Origin: DAOOOW01 sp035387885
GTDB lineage: Bacteria > Patescibacteriota > Patescibacteriia > UBA2196
DNA length: 64,000 nucleotides
Assembly: GCA_035387885.1 (NCBI GenBank)
Contig: DAOOOW010000001.1
Location: 1 to 64,000, forward strand
Direction of reading: 5' to 3'
Numbering within the stretch: the first letter of the stretch is position 1; every line of letters starts with the position of its first letter. Of this stretch, positions 1 through 8,784 are shown one piece after another. The position numbers and the translations under genes are program-made. The notes under the pieces were generated by a model that had not been told where the DNA came from, did not search any database, and saw nothing but the letters and a program-made list of their open reading frames with translations.

Positions 1-2362
1 TTACTGTCTTAGGAATGACTTTATCTGGAGCTGAAGCTGAAGAGTTCTGGGGACCTAAGGGGTAGATGAGGACGCGGCTGTTATAGGTGTCGGCCACGAA
101 TAGTTTGTCATTACTGACTGAAAGCGATAAGCTCCACCAATCAAGATTTAGGGTATTGGCGCCCACATTACCATTTTGGTTAATATCGTTTGAAGTAAAA
201 TCCGGCTGGCCAATGACCACATCAGCCGAAGCGCCATTTTCCGTGGGAATGGTATTGTAGATTAATATGCGGTTGAAAGCATCATCTACAACATACAGCC
301 GGGTGCCATCACTGGTCATACCGGTCGTCTCACCAATATTATTGGCCGTCGCTTCATCTGGCCAGTTGTCCGTGACTAAATCCTCTTGCCCCACCACCAC
401 ATCAGCCGAAGCATTGTTCTTGGTGGGGATTTCATTGTAGATCAGGACGCGGTTGTTGCTGCCATCAGTAATGTATAGCTTGGTGCCGTCAGAATAAACA
501 TTATAAGAACCACCGAGGGTGTTGGCCCCCACACTGCCGCCTTGGTTAGCGCTATTATGGGTAAAATCTTCTTGGCCAATAACCACATCAGCTGAAGCAT
601 TGTTGGAGGTGGGAATGGTGTTGTAGATCAGGACGCGGTTGTTAGAATAGTCGGCAATAAACAGCCGGGTGCCGTCAGAGTAAACAGCCATAGGATACCA
701 CAAGGTATTAGCTCCCACACTGCCTCCTCGGTTAGCGCTCCCTGAAGTCATGTCTACTTGACCAATCACTACGTCAGCTGAAGCGTTGTTGGAAGTCGGG
801 ATGGTGTTGTAGATCAGGACGCGGTTGTTGCCTTTGTCAGCAATAAAGAGCCGGGTACCGTCAGAGAAAATGCCTACAGGATACTTCAAGGTATTATCTC
901 CCACACTGCCGCCTTGGTTAGCGCTATTATGGGTAAAATCTTCTTGGCCAATAACCACATCAGCTGAAGCATTGTTGGAGGTGGGAATGGTGTTGTAGAT
1001 CAGGACGCGGTTGTTAGAATAGTCGGCAATAAAGAGCTTGGAGCTGGTGGCGTAGACTGAATTTGGGTGGTACAAAGTATTTGGACCAATACCCCCGTTA
1101 TTAGGCGTATTAGCATAAAGATCCGGTTGACCAATGACCACGTCAGCCGAGGCGTTGTTAGAAGTCGGGATTTCGTTGTAGATCAGAACGCGGTTGTTGT
1201 AAAAGTCGGCAATAAAGAGCCGGGTGCCGTCGGAAAAAACTCCATTATGATGGCCCCAATATGGGGTCAGATGTAAAGTATTGGCTCCAACACTACCGCC
1301 TTGGTTGTCTAATTTGGAAACAAAATCATTTTGTCCAACAACCACGTCAGCGCTGGCTCCATTTTCAGTAGGGATGGAATTAAATATTAAAACACGATTA
1401 TTTTTTCCATCAGTTATGTAGAGTTTTTCCCCATCATAAAAAGACGAAAAGGGTTCAGCTAGATTGCTAGCGGTCGTTCCTTCAACCGCCAAATTCATAG
1501 CCGTTTGACCAATTACTATATTAGCCTCTGCATAATCACTGGAAGGTATAGAGTTAAATATCAACACTCGATCATTTCCCGAATCAGTTATAATTAACTT
1601 ACTCCCATCTGTGTTAACAGAGGTGGGATAAGACAAACTTTTGGCAGATCTACCGCCGTAATTACGGGTATTGGTAGTTTTATTCGCCTGACCCACCACT
1701 ACGTCAGCTGAAGCATTGTTAGAAGTGGGGATTTCATTGTAGATCAAAACGCGGTGGTTGCTGCCATCAGTAATGTATAGCTTGGTGCCGTCAGAATAAA
1801 CATTATAAGAACCACCGAGGGTGTTGGCCCCCACACTGCCGCCTTGGTTAGCGCTATTATGGGTAAAATCTTCTTGGCCAATAACCACATCAGCTGAAGC
1901 ATTGTTGGAGGTGGGAATGGTGTTGTAGATCAGGACGCGGTTGTTAGAATAGTCGGCAATAAAGAGCTTGGAGCTGGTGGCGTAGACTGAATTTGGGTGG
2001 TACAAAGTATTTGGACCAATACCCCCGTTATTAGGCGTATTAGCATAAAGATCCGGTTGACCAATGACCACGTCAGCCGAGGCGTTGTTAGAAGTCGGGA
2101 TTTCGTTGTAGATCAGAACGCGGTTGTTGTAAAAGTCGGCAATAAAGAGCCGGGTGCCGTCGGAATAGACACTCGGTGGATTATAAAGTCCATTGGCCAC
2201 ATCGCCCTGATTTGCTTCTCCGCCGTTATATGAACCCGGGATATAATTTAGATACTGCTGTCCCACCACCACTGTGGCTGAAGAATTGGCCTGGTAGAGA
2301 GCCAAGGCTGGTCCGGGCACGACCAGAGCCAGGACCAGAAGAGAGAAAATGATTTTTTTCAT
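1..2362 (-). CDS. Secreted NHL-repeat beta-propeller protein (C-terminus outside window)
   Basis: The frame is open from the ATG at 2362 through base 1, so the gene is at least 787 codons and its C-terminus lies outside the window. Residues 1-22 (MKKIIFSLLVLALVVPGPALA) are a clear Sec signal peptide. The rest is about 12 units of 62 residues with the pattern VVIGQ-D-N-GG-NTL-P-SV-DG-LFIAD-NNRVLIYN-IPTSNNASAD, which matches NHL repeats. NHL repeats fold as beta-propellers and usually mediate binding, so a surface adhesin or carbohydrate-binding role is an inference. The DNA repeats are almost identical (186-bp period), pointing to recent internal duplication or gene conversion. No Shine-Dalgarno sequence precedes the ATG. 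Fold assignment is firm; function is unknown. Confidence 0.85.
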   Translation of the reverse strand, partial: MKKIIFSLLVLALVVPGPALALYQANSSATVVVGQQYLNYIPGSYNGGEANQGDVANGLYNPPSVYSDGTRLFIADFYNNRVLIYNEIPTSNNASADVVIGQPDLYANTPNNGGIGPNTLYHPNSVYATSSKLFIADYSNNRVLIYNTIPTSNNASADVVIGQEDFTHNSANQGGSVGANTLGGSYNVYSDGTKLYITDGSNHRVLIYNEIPTSNNASADVVVGQANKTTNTRNYGGRSAKSLSYPTSVNTDGSKLIITDSGNDRVLIFNSIPSSDYAEANIVIGQTAMNLAVEGTTASNLAEPFSSFYDGEKLYITDGKNNRVLIFNSIPTENGASADVVVGQNDFVSKLDNQGGSVGANTLHLTPYWGHHNGVFSDGTRLFIADFYNNRVLIYNEIPTSNNASADVVIGQPDLYANTPNNGGIGPNTLYHPNSVYATSSKLFIADYSNNRVLIYNTIPTSNNASADVVIGQEDFTHNSANQGGSVGDNTLKYPVGIFSDGTRLFIADKGNNRVLIYNTIPTSNNASADVVIGQVDMTSGSANRGGSVGANTLWYPMAVYSDGTRLFIADYSNNRVLIYNTIPTSNNASADVVIGQEDFTHNSANQGGSVGANTLGGSYNVYSDGTKLYITDGSNNRVLIYNEIPTKNNASADVVVGQEDLVTDNWPDEATANNIGETTGMTSDGTRLYVVDDAFNRILIYNTIPTENGASADVVIGQPDFTSNDINQNGNVGANTLNLDWWSLSLSVSNDKLFVADTYNSRVLIYPLGPQNSSASAPDKVIPKTV
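901..1234. repeat. 334-bp perfect direct repeat, copy 1 (partner 1831-2164)
   Basis: Bases 901-1234 and 1831-2164 are identical; the offset of 930 bp is exactly five 186-bp NHL units. A shorter part of the same unit also occurs at 529-660 (offset 372 bp, two units). All copies stay in frame in the NHL protein gene. These are long enough to recombine, so unit number may vary between cells, and assemblies of this locus may collapse. Confidence 0.9.
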
Positions 2363-2501
2363 AAATCTTATAAAATTCTATAAATGAACTACCTCGCAGC
2401 AAGCTGATGGAGTACTGTCCATAAAATAGAATAAAAATTAAAAATTATACATATATTTATAGATCAATTATATTATAAATATCAAAAAAAATCCAGAAAT
2501 T

Positions 2502-5500
2502 CTAATCATTGATGAAACAAACTGCTTGTTCTTTTATTCTAGGTGTACCCCAACATGGCAAAAGTACTCCAAAATCATTTTCAGTAATAACAGCTTTGTG
2601 GTCACTGCCTGAAAAAATATTATCTAAATTTAAATTTTTTTCCTGATCTTTGCAACTGGCATTGGTATAATGAAGAATATTATCTGGTGGTTCTGTTTTT
2701 CCCCAATATGACAAAAGAATACCAAAATCTTGAATATTAATTTTACCATCACAATTAAAATCTGCTTTAATCTTTGGTATGCCAATGACTGCGCCTCCCG
2801 CACCTTTTAAATAAATATCAAATAAATTATTAGTATTATAATAATTATCTTCAAAAACCATAAACACGCCTTGATTCCAGGCTTTACCAATAATCGGGTT
2901 ACTTTCTTGCGTACCCTGGTCGCTCTCTCTGGTTCTGGTGGCATCAAGCGGAGTAAATCTAAATAAATTAGGCAAATTATTGCCAGTTACTAGAGTATTT
3001 TTATCAATAATAGAATAATAAGCCACGTAATATTCAAATTCACTACTAGGCATCTCTTGAGTGCCAGCACCGGCAAAGCTTAAATACATTTTACCCAAGG
3101 TATCTTTTTTTAAAGCTGGACAAATAGTATTAGCCTCACCAAATCTTTCAGAAGCTGCGTAAATTACTTGGCTTTGAGGTGGAGCAAATAAAGTACTGGC
3201 CGGTTGTGAAAGACCAGAATTATTAATATAAGTATAAGCTAAACCATAACCCCAAGCCTTGGTAGCCACAAAATGAATATTATTTTCACTATCAATCTCT
3301 AAATCAGAAAAATCACTCATTACACCCAGCACTTTATTTTTAGTGGCAAAATTAGGCGTTGCTTGTCTAGTATCAAATTTAGTATACCAAATACCTTGAT
3401 TTTCTTGATCTTCCCCGCAACCACCACCTTCATTATGATCTCGCCAAGATAGATAAGCCACATCATTGCTGTTAATTTTAATATTACCAGGAGTCATTCT
3501 TTTAGCATCAGCCTGATTGCAAGATTCAGCTATTGCTCTGTCCCAAACTTCTGTAATTATTCCATTTTCATATTTAATTTTTTTTAAACGTATACTTCTT
3601 TGTTGATAGCCGGTTTTAAAAGATCCAGCTGTTTCTTTGTCACCATATTGGTATAAAACATAAGCATTACCTCGGCTATCAATATCTAAACGAGCAAAAA
3701 CTAAGCCATGGTCTGTCACAGGAAAAAGATTTTCATTTTTTGCTAACATGCTACCATCAACACCTAGAACAATATAACCTTCATTATAAACAATATGAGT
3801 ATTGCCCAATTGATCAATTCTCAAACGACTATCCAAGCCAAAAGCATCAGCATTTTTTTTCACAGCCAAAGGACTAGTGACAGGAAATAGTTTATTAACA
3901 AAAGGTAAACCATTTCTACTGGTCACCTTAGAATAACATAAGTTATTACTAAAAACACCCTTGGGGTGGACAAAACTACCACAATCATAAGAAATATGTA
4001 AATTGCCCTGAGCATCAACATCCACAGCTGGATTTCTAGAATCAGAATCAATTTTAAACAAATCTAAATCGCCATTGGTGGTGGAACCACCACCAACACA
4101 ACTACCCAAACAGCAATAATTACTATCACTGGCAGAAATAAAACCAGTGGAACAAGTCTGATTACTAGAGCAAATATGTCCCCCCAAATTGGCCACACAG
4201 TTATTACCAGTTGGCGGTGGCGCAGTCACACCATCACAGGTTAATTTAAAATTAGAAAAAGTTATACCAGGGACAGTTCCATAATCAGAACGACCCAATC
4301 TCAAATAAGGCAAAGTTGGATTATATTGTTTACCACTGGCCGAATAATCATATTCACCAATCTGGTAATAGGCGCTACTTGGGCTTTCTCTAAAAAAATA
4401 AGTCAACCGACCATTACCCCAAACTATTCGAAAGCCATAAGTTTGCGATGCGTTCCAATCATAAGCCGCTGCCAAAGCTGAATCACCACTAATACTGTTA
4501 GAATTAAAATCAAATGTACCCTCAAAGTTATCATAGGTGGCAGTGCCAGTTATATTACCATCAACACCATCAAGGGTGTTATTTACTTTTAATCTCGGTC
4601 TTATTTTACCAGTATAAGCACCCGCGCCTTTATCGTCGCCAAAAATCATTAAAAAAGATTTAGATCTGTTATTAGCAACCGCATTATTGGCAACATTATC
4701 CGAATCAGCATCATCCCAGAGAGCAAATAAATCATAAGTTTCGCCAATCAACTTAGTGTCTTCCAAGCCACTAATATCAAATTCAATCTGTCCACTTTCA
4801 AAAGGCGAGTTAAAATGATATTCAATATAATTATTTGCACCTGTAGTTGTCCAACCAGCGCTAGAAAAATTACCGCCACTGACGATTATTCCACTACCAG
4901 GATTACTAGTTAGTGAATTATTAAAAGAAACACCGTTGTTGCAAACATTATTATTAGCAGTTGTTTCTCCACAACCAGTATTAGTCCCCCAAACTGCCGG
5001 ACAAATAGCCTGGAGCGTTGTTTGACCATTAACCCCCAGTTGAGTTTTAAATGATTTACTACCTTTTAAATCAAACCCGGCAGTTTGATGAAAAGTCCAG
5101 CCAGCTGCATTATTCTCCTTGGCTTGTTTCGCTGCCTCTACAAAATGATTTTGTATCGGATCAGTATTAAAAACTTGTTCTTCTTGCAAATAAATAGGAA
5201 TATTTTTTGCCGGCGAGAGACTATTTAATGTATTTCTTACAGAATTAATTCTGGTCCCAGTCTGGCTCCACCAATCAATGGTTCTGCTGAAATGAGGTGT
5301 ATAGATAGAGTTGTTAATTGTAGCCAACTCATTTGCTATTTGTGTTTGATCTAGTGAACTTTCACCGCGGTTAGAGACTGTGATGTATCTATTAGGGTCA
5401 GCTGTTCTGACAGCTTGAGCAATTGTATTTATATCTACATGATTAGTAAAAGGCAAATAAGCCACATCCCCAGCATTATCATGTTCGTTCATTAAATCAA

Positions 5501-6167
5501 AAAAAAGATTTGTTTTACCAACCAAAGCCGTAGTTATATTTCTAGCTGCATTTTGGTGCTTTATTAATAGGGATTGCACGGTCTCTCCCTCAACATAATA
5601 TGAGGGATTAAAATCAGTAATTACCAAATCAACAATTATACCTCTGGCCTTTGCTGCATCTATTATTCTTTTTAATTTCTCAATTTTTACTGAATCTAAT
5701 GAACCATCTTTTTGATCTGTATCGTAAACAGTACTTTGTCTATGATAATGACTATCAGTTGGATCATTTTCATATCTATCTTGCCACTGCCAGTCAGCCC
5801 ACACTCTTATTAAATTATATTTATTGGCTGCCAAATAATCTAAATCAGAAAGCATTATAGTTTCATTCCAATTTATAGCATCAAAAACAGAAGCACCCAA
5901 AAGAAAGTCACTAACGCCATTAATAGAAAATTTGTTTTGACTGATAGAAAAATTATTTACTTGAGTTGCTGCTATTCTAACACTATATTCTCCAGCCACT
6001 TGACCAACACTAAGTTTAACTGGCCAATAAAATATTTTAGAAATTTCATCGGTGATGCCAGTTTGCACGGCGATTAAGGTGCTAGAAAAAATAAAAAATA
6101 AAATCAAAAAACCAGCTTTTAAACAAAGTTGATATCTAAACAAATATTTTTTTATTTTTTTTATCAT
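2502..6167 (-). CDS. Exported GH5-like glycoside hydrolase with beta-propeller-like region and C-terminal dockerin-like module
   Basis: 1221 residues. An N-terminal hydrophobic segment (about 15-34) is followed by a linker (EIxKIFYWP, GQVAGEY) also present in the next gene. Residues about 75-345 resemble a clan-A (GH5/cellulase-type) TIM barrel: RVWADW near 121, DLMNEHDN with candidate acid/base E228, and IPIYLQEE with candidate nucleophile E329/E330. A jelly-roll-like region (about 430-650), a short cysteine-rich segment and a repeat region with D-x-x-GN-H/Y motifs (possible sugar-binding propeller) follow. The last ~90 residues carry two dockerin-like EF-hand halves (ADFNCDGKINIQDFGILL and ENDFGVLLPCWG). 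Predicted to be surface-anchored and to act on a polysaccharide; substrate unknown. No Shine-Dalgarno sequence. Confidence 0.75.
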   Translation of the reverse strand: MIKKIKKYLFRYQLCLKAGFLILFFIFSSTLIAVQTGITDEISKIFYWPVKLSVGQVAGEYSVRIAATQVNNFSISQNKFSINGVSDFLLGASVFDAINWNETIMLSDLDYLAANKYNLIRVWADWQWQDRYENDPTDSHYHRQSTVYDTDQKDGSLDSVKIEKLKRIIDAAKARGIIVDLVITDFNPSYYVEGETVQSLLIKHQNAARNITTALVGKTNLFFDLMNEHDNAGDVAYLPFTNHVDINTIAQAVRTADPNRYITVSNRGESSLDQTQIANELATINNSIYTPHFSRTIDWWSQTGTRINSVRNTLNSLSPAKNIPIYLQEEQVFNTDPIQNHFVEAAKQAKENNAAGWTFHQTAGFDLKGSKSFKTQLGVNGQTTLQAICPAVWGTNTGCGETTANNNVCNNGVSFNNSLTSNPGSGIIVSGGNFSSAGWTTTGANNYIEYHFNSPFESGQIEFDISGLEDTKLIGETYDLFALWDDADSDNVANNAVANNRSKSFLMIFGDDKGAGAYTGKIRPRLKVNNTLDGVDGNITGTATYDNFEGTFDFNSNSISGDSALAAAYDWNASQTYGFRIVWGNGRLTYFFRESPSSAYYQIGEYDYSASGKQYNPTLPYLRLGRSDYGTVPGITFSNFKLTCDGVTAPPPTGNNCVANLGGHICSSNQTCSTGFISASDSNYCCLGSCVGGGSTTNGDLDLFKIDSDSRNPAVDVDAQGNLHISYDCGSFVHPKGVFSNNLCYSKVTSRNGLPFVNKLFPVTSPLAVKKNADAFGLDSRLRIDQLGNTHIVYNEGYIVLGVDGSMLAKNENLFPVTDHGLVFARLDIDSRGNAYVLYQYGDKETAGSFKTGYQQRSIRLKKIKYENGIITEVWDRAIAESCNQADAKRMTPGNIKINSNDVAYLSWRDHNEGGGCGEDQENQGIWYTKFDTRQATPNFATKNKVLGVMSDFSDLEIDSENNIHFVATKAWGYGLAYTYINNSGLSQPASTLFAPPQSQVIYAASERFGEANTICPALKKDTLGKMYLSFAGAGTQEMPSSEFEYYVAYYSIIDKNTLVTGNNLPNLFRFTPLDATRTRESDQGTQESNPIIGKAWNQGVFMVFEDNYYNTNNLFDIYLKGAGGAVIGIPKIKADFNCDGKINIQDFGILLSYWGKTEPPDNILHYTNASCKDQEKNLNLDNIFSGSDHKAVITENDFGVLLPCWGTPRIKEQAVCFIND

Positions 6168-6186
6168 AAGACTATCTTAAAAAAAA

Positions 6187-8652
6187 TTAATCCATAGCGC
6201 AACCCCCATTGATATTTTTACCCCAACAGCCAAGCATAATGGCAATATCCACCATATCAACTTTGTTATCACTATTAAGATCTGGCGCTTTACTGCAACC
6301 AGCATCTTTTAAAGATTGGCTAATACAACTTATTTTTATGGTATCAGACCAACAAGAAAGCAACATGCCAAAATCTATAATATCAACTTTGTGGTCACAA
6401 TTAAGATCAGCCATTAAAATTTTTTCAGTAACCACAGGACCCACATTGTTATTAGTATAAACAAATTTTATGACATCGGCCAAAACTGCACCGTCAGCAG
6501 AGGCAGCAGAAATTTTTACATAACCATCTTTACCAGTTCGAAAATTAAATTTACCCAAACTATTCCACCTGCCGTAATTTTCTTTTTGATTAATAATAAT
6601 ATTTTCCACACCTTCAGCATTTTTAATTTCAGTTCTAACATTACTAGCTTCTCCACCAGCACTATTGCCAGCCCAACCATGCCATTCGAAAACTTCATAT
6701 TCTCCTGCTACTCCAATATTAGGCGTGAAAGTGGCTGTTGCATTGGAATCAGTAGTAGAAAAATAACCAATACCTTCAGCCTCATCATTATTATCCCATT
6801 GAGAATAATAGGGGTTGGCCGCATTAACTGGTGGCGAAGTATCCCAAGTACCACTTAAGACTACTGGCTCGCTGGCTGGCGAGGTATCGTTATTATTAGC
6901 ATTGCCTACCAAAATATCAGATACGGCATAATAATTAGGCATATTAACCAATACAATCCCATCGCCACTATTTTCTTTATCATAACCATCTCGAACTAAT
7001 ACACCGTCTAAAGTAACAGGTTCTTCAGCTAATGGTTTACCATTATTAAATCCTGAATCTTGCCCACCGTAAAAACGAAAATATGGTCCATCATAATTGG
7101 CTAAACCAATTAAATCATTTTGACTAATAGTCACTGGTCTTAAAGTATGATTAACAATAACAGCGCCATTATCAAAAAATCTAACATAGGGGCAACGGCC
7201 ATTGGTGCTGTTGCATTGGCTAATAATTTTAAGTGGCTCGCCAGTTGGCTGGCCCAAATCAACATCAAATTCATCATACCATAAGGCAAGTTCATAAGCC
7301 GCCAAAACAGATCGACCATAATAACCAGGACCCATGGTATTCATGGCTAAGCCCAAACGCATATCTTTAAATTTATTTTTATAATTCTTTAATTTACTCT
7401 CTGACCAGGTGCCTAAACCGTCATAGCAAATAATAATTTTATCTGGTAAATCCCAGTCCCTCAAAGCATCAAAATATAATTGCCAGTTCCAAAAACCATA
7501 CATACACCTTTCGGCCATAAAACCATTATGCCAAGAAGTAATACTTTCTAGAGGAATAGCCCCCATACCATCATTGGTGATAATAATATTTAAACCAGTT
7601 TTTTGTTTTTCTTGAGTGAATAAATTTTTTAAACCATCATACCATCTTTGGATTTTACCATCTTCACCCCATTGCTCAGCATCATCTTGCCAATTCATAT
7701 CAAAATCTGTACGTGCCCAAAACTGAGGATCTTGACCAAAAGTTTTTTGATCATACCAAATACCATCAAAATGACTAGCATTAACTAAACGTTCAGCTGT
7801 ATATTTATTGCTCAAATAATAATTAATAGCGTTATCGCCACCATAGGGATTAACTGTCGTAACATTTGGCGCCCAACCAACAAATTTAATAGGCATTCTA
7901 ATATATGAATTAGCTACGTGATCATCGTCAATACCGCCAACGTCTTCTAAAATTTTATTATCTTCGTCAACAGAACTATAAGAAATACGATCTGGCGTAT
8001 AACTAATTACTCCTGATTGTTTATTGGGGCCAACAATAAAAATAGATGATCCTGTCCTACCATAAGGATAATTACCACTACCAGGTGTAACTTCCCAACG
8101 CGGAAAGCCAGTATCCACATCAGCATTAAATATGCCTATATCAGTAGTGCCAGTATGTATTGGGGTTGTTATTTGTGGTGCATTATAATTAAAAATATGA
8201 TAACCAAAACTACCAGCATTTGAGGGAAAATTAGCATCCTCCAAACTACCCCAATTACCCAAAGCAATGACATCTGGATTTTTCTCTTTAACCTTATCAA
8301 CACAATTATTATCACGATCAACTATAGCCACCAAATTAAATTTACTCAAATAATCAGTGCAAATGGAGGTTACATGCTCACTGCCATTAGGATTACCAAA
8401 AACAATTCTAGGATATGCAGGCTCTAAATCTGGTGCGTCTCCAACAGCAGCTATGCTGACCATATATTCCCCAGCCACCTGCCCCAAATTTGATTCTTGT
8501 GGCCAATAAAATATTTTAGCAATTTCATCAGTAAGACCTGTTTTGAATAAAACAATACTGCTAGCAATAATAAAAAATATAATCAAAAAAATAGCTTTAA
8601 AATAAAGTTGGCATCCAAGGATATATTTTTTAACTTTTTCCACAAAAAACAT
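6187..8652 (-). CDS. Exported GHL15-type putative glycoside hydrolase with golvesin-like and dockerin-like C-terminal modules
   Basis: 821 residues. The N-terminus (hydrophobic 10-35, then LTDEIAKIFYWP and LGQVAGEY) is homologous to that of the downstream neighbour although the catalytic part is unrelated. Residues about 80-580 resemble the putative glycosyl-hydrolase GHL15 family (DGIWYDQ, IIITNDGMG, FMAERCMYGFWNW). Residues about 620-735 look like a golvesin/CBM-type beta-sandwich (GEYEVFEWHGWAGN). The last ~80 residues have two dockerin-like repeats (DLNCDHKVDIIDFGMLLSCW and DLNSDNKVDMVDIAIMLGCW) with Asp/Asn in the calcium-loop positions. It lies 20 bp upstream of the GH5-like gene on the same strand, so the two are probably co-transcribed. 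Family call is by motif memory only. Confidence 0.7.
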   Translation of the reverse strand: MFFVEKVKKYILGCQLYFKAIFLIIFFIIASSIVLFKTGLTDEIAKIFYWPQESNLGQVAGEYMVSIAAVGDAPDLEPAYPRIVFGNPNGSEHVTSICTDYLSKFNLVAIVDRDNNCVDKVKEKNPDVIALGNWGSLEDANFPSNAGSFGYHIFNYNAPQITTPIHTGTTDIGIFNADVDTGFPRWEVTPGSGNYPYGRTGSSIFIVGPNKQSGVISYTPDRISYSSVDEDNKILEDVGGIDDDHVANSYIRMPIKFVGWAPNVTTVNPYGGDNAINYYLSNKYTAERLVNASHFDGIWYDQKTFGQDPQFWARTDFDMNWQDDAEQWGEDGKIQRWYDGLKNLFTQEKQKTGLNIIITNDGMGAIPLESITSWHNGFMAERCMYGFWNWQLYFDALRDWDLPDKIIICYDGLGTWSESKLKNYKNKFKDMRLGLAMNTMGPGYYGRSVLAAYELALWYDEFDVDLGQPTGEPLKIISQCNSTNGRCPYVRFFDNGAVIVNHTLRPVTISQNDLIGLANYDGPYFRFYGGQDSGFNNGKPLAEEPVTLDGVLVRDGYDKENSGDGIVLVNMPNYYAVSDILVGNANNNDTSPASEPVVLSGTWDTSPPVNAANPYYSQWDNNDEAEGIGYFSTTDSNATATFTPNIGVAGEYEVFEWHGWAGNSAGGEASNVRTEIKNAEGVENIIINQKENYGRWNSLGKFNFRTGKDGYVKISAASADGAVLADVIKFVYTNNNVGPVVTEKILMADLNCDHKVDIIDFGMLLSCWSDTIKISCISQSLKDAGCSKAPDLNSDNKVDMVDIAIMLGCWGKNINGGCAMD

Positions 8653-8702
8653 ACACCTATATTATAACACAAAAAAAACAATAAAAATAATTTTTTTATA
8701 AA

Positions 8703-8733
8703 TCAAAAGGGCCCGGATAAACATCAAGGCCCA
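8703..8733 (-). terminator. Probable terminator after the multi-domain surface gene
   Basis: Read on the minus strand, GGGCC and GGCCC form a short GC stem around a 14-nt loop, followed by TTTTGATTTAT. It lies 50 bp past the stop at 8785 and ahead of the GHL15 gene. The stem is short, so confidence is modest. Confidence 0.5.
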
Positions 8734-8784
8734 TACAAAAAATTTTATGTTAAAACACTAAAATGTTAATATATTAAAATGTCT

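Noticed and set aside
1067..1276. Plus-strand frames over the NHL gene (also 1997-2233)
   Set aside because: They are the antisense of identical repeat units; the minus frame is open for 2.36 kb with a signal peptide and protein repeats.
1..2362. CRISPR-like regular repetition
   Set aside because: The 186-bp period is an in-frame protein repeat, not short repeats with unique spacers.
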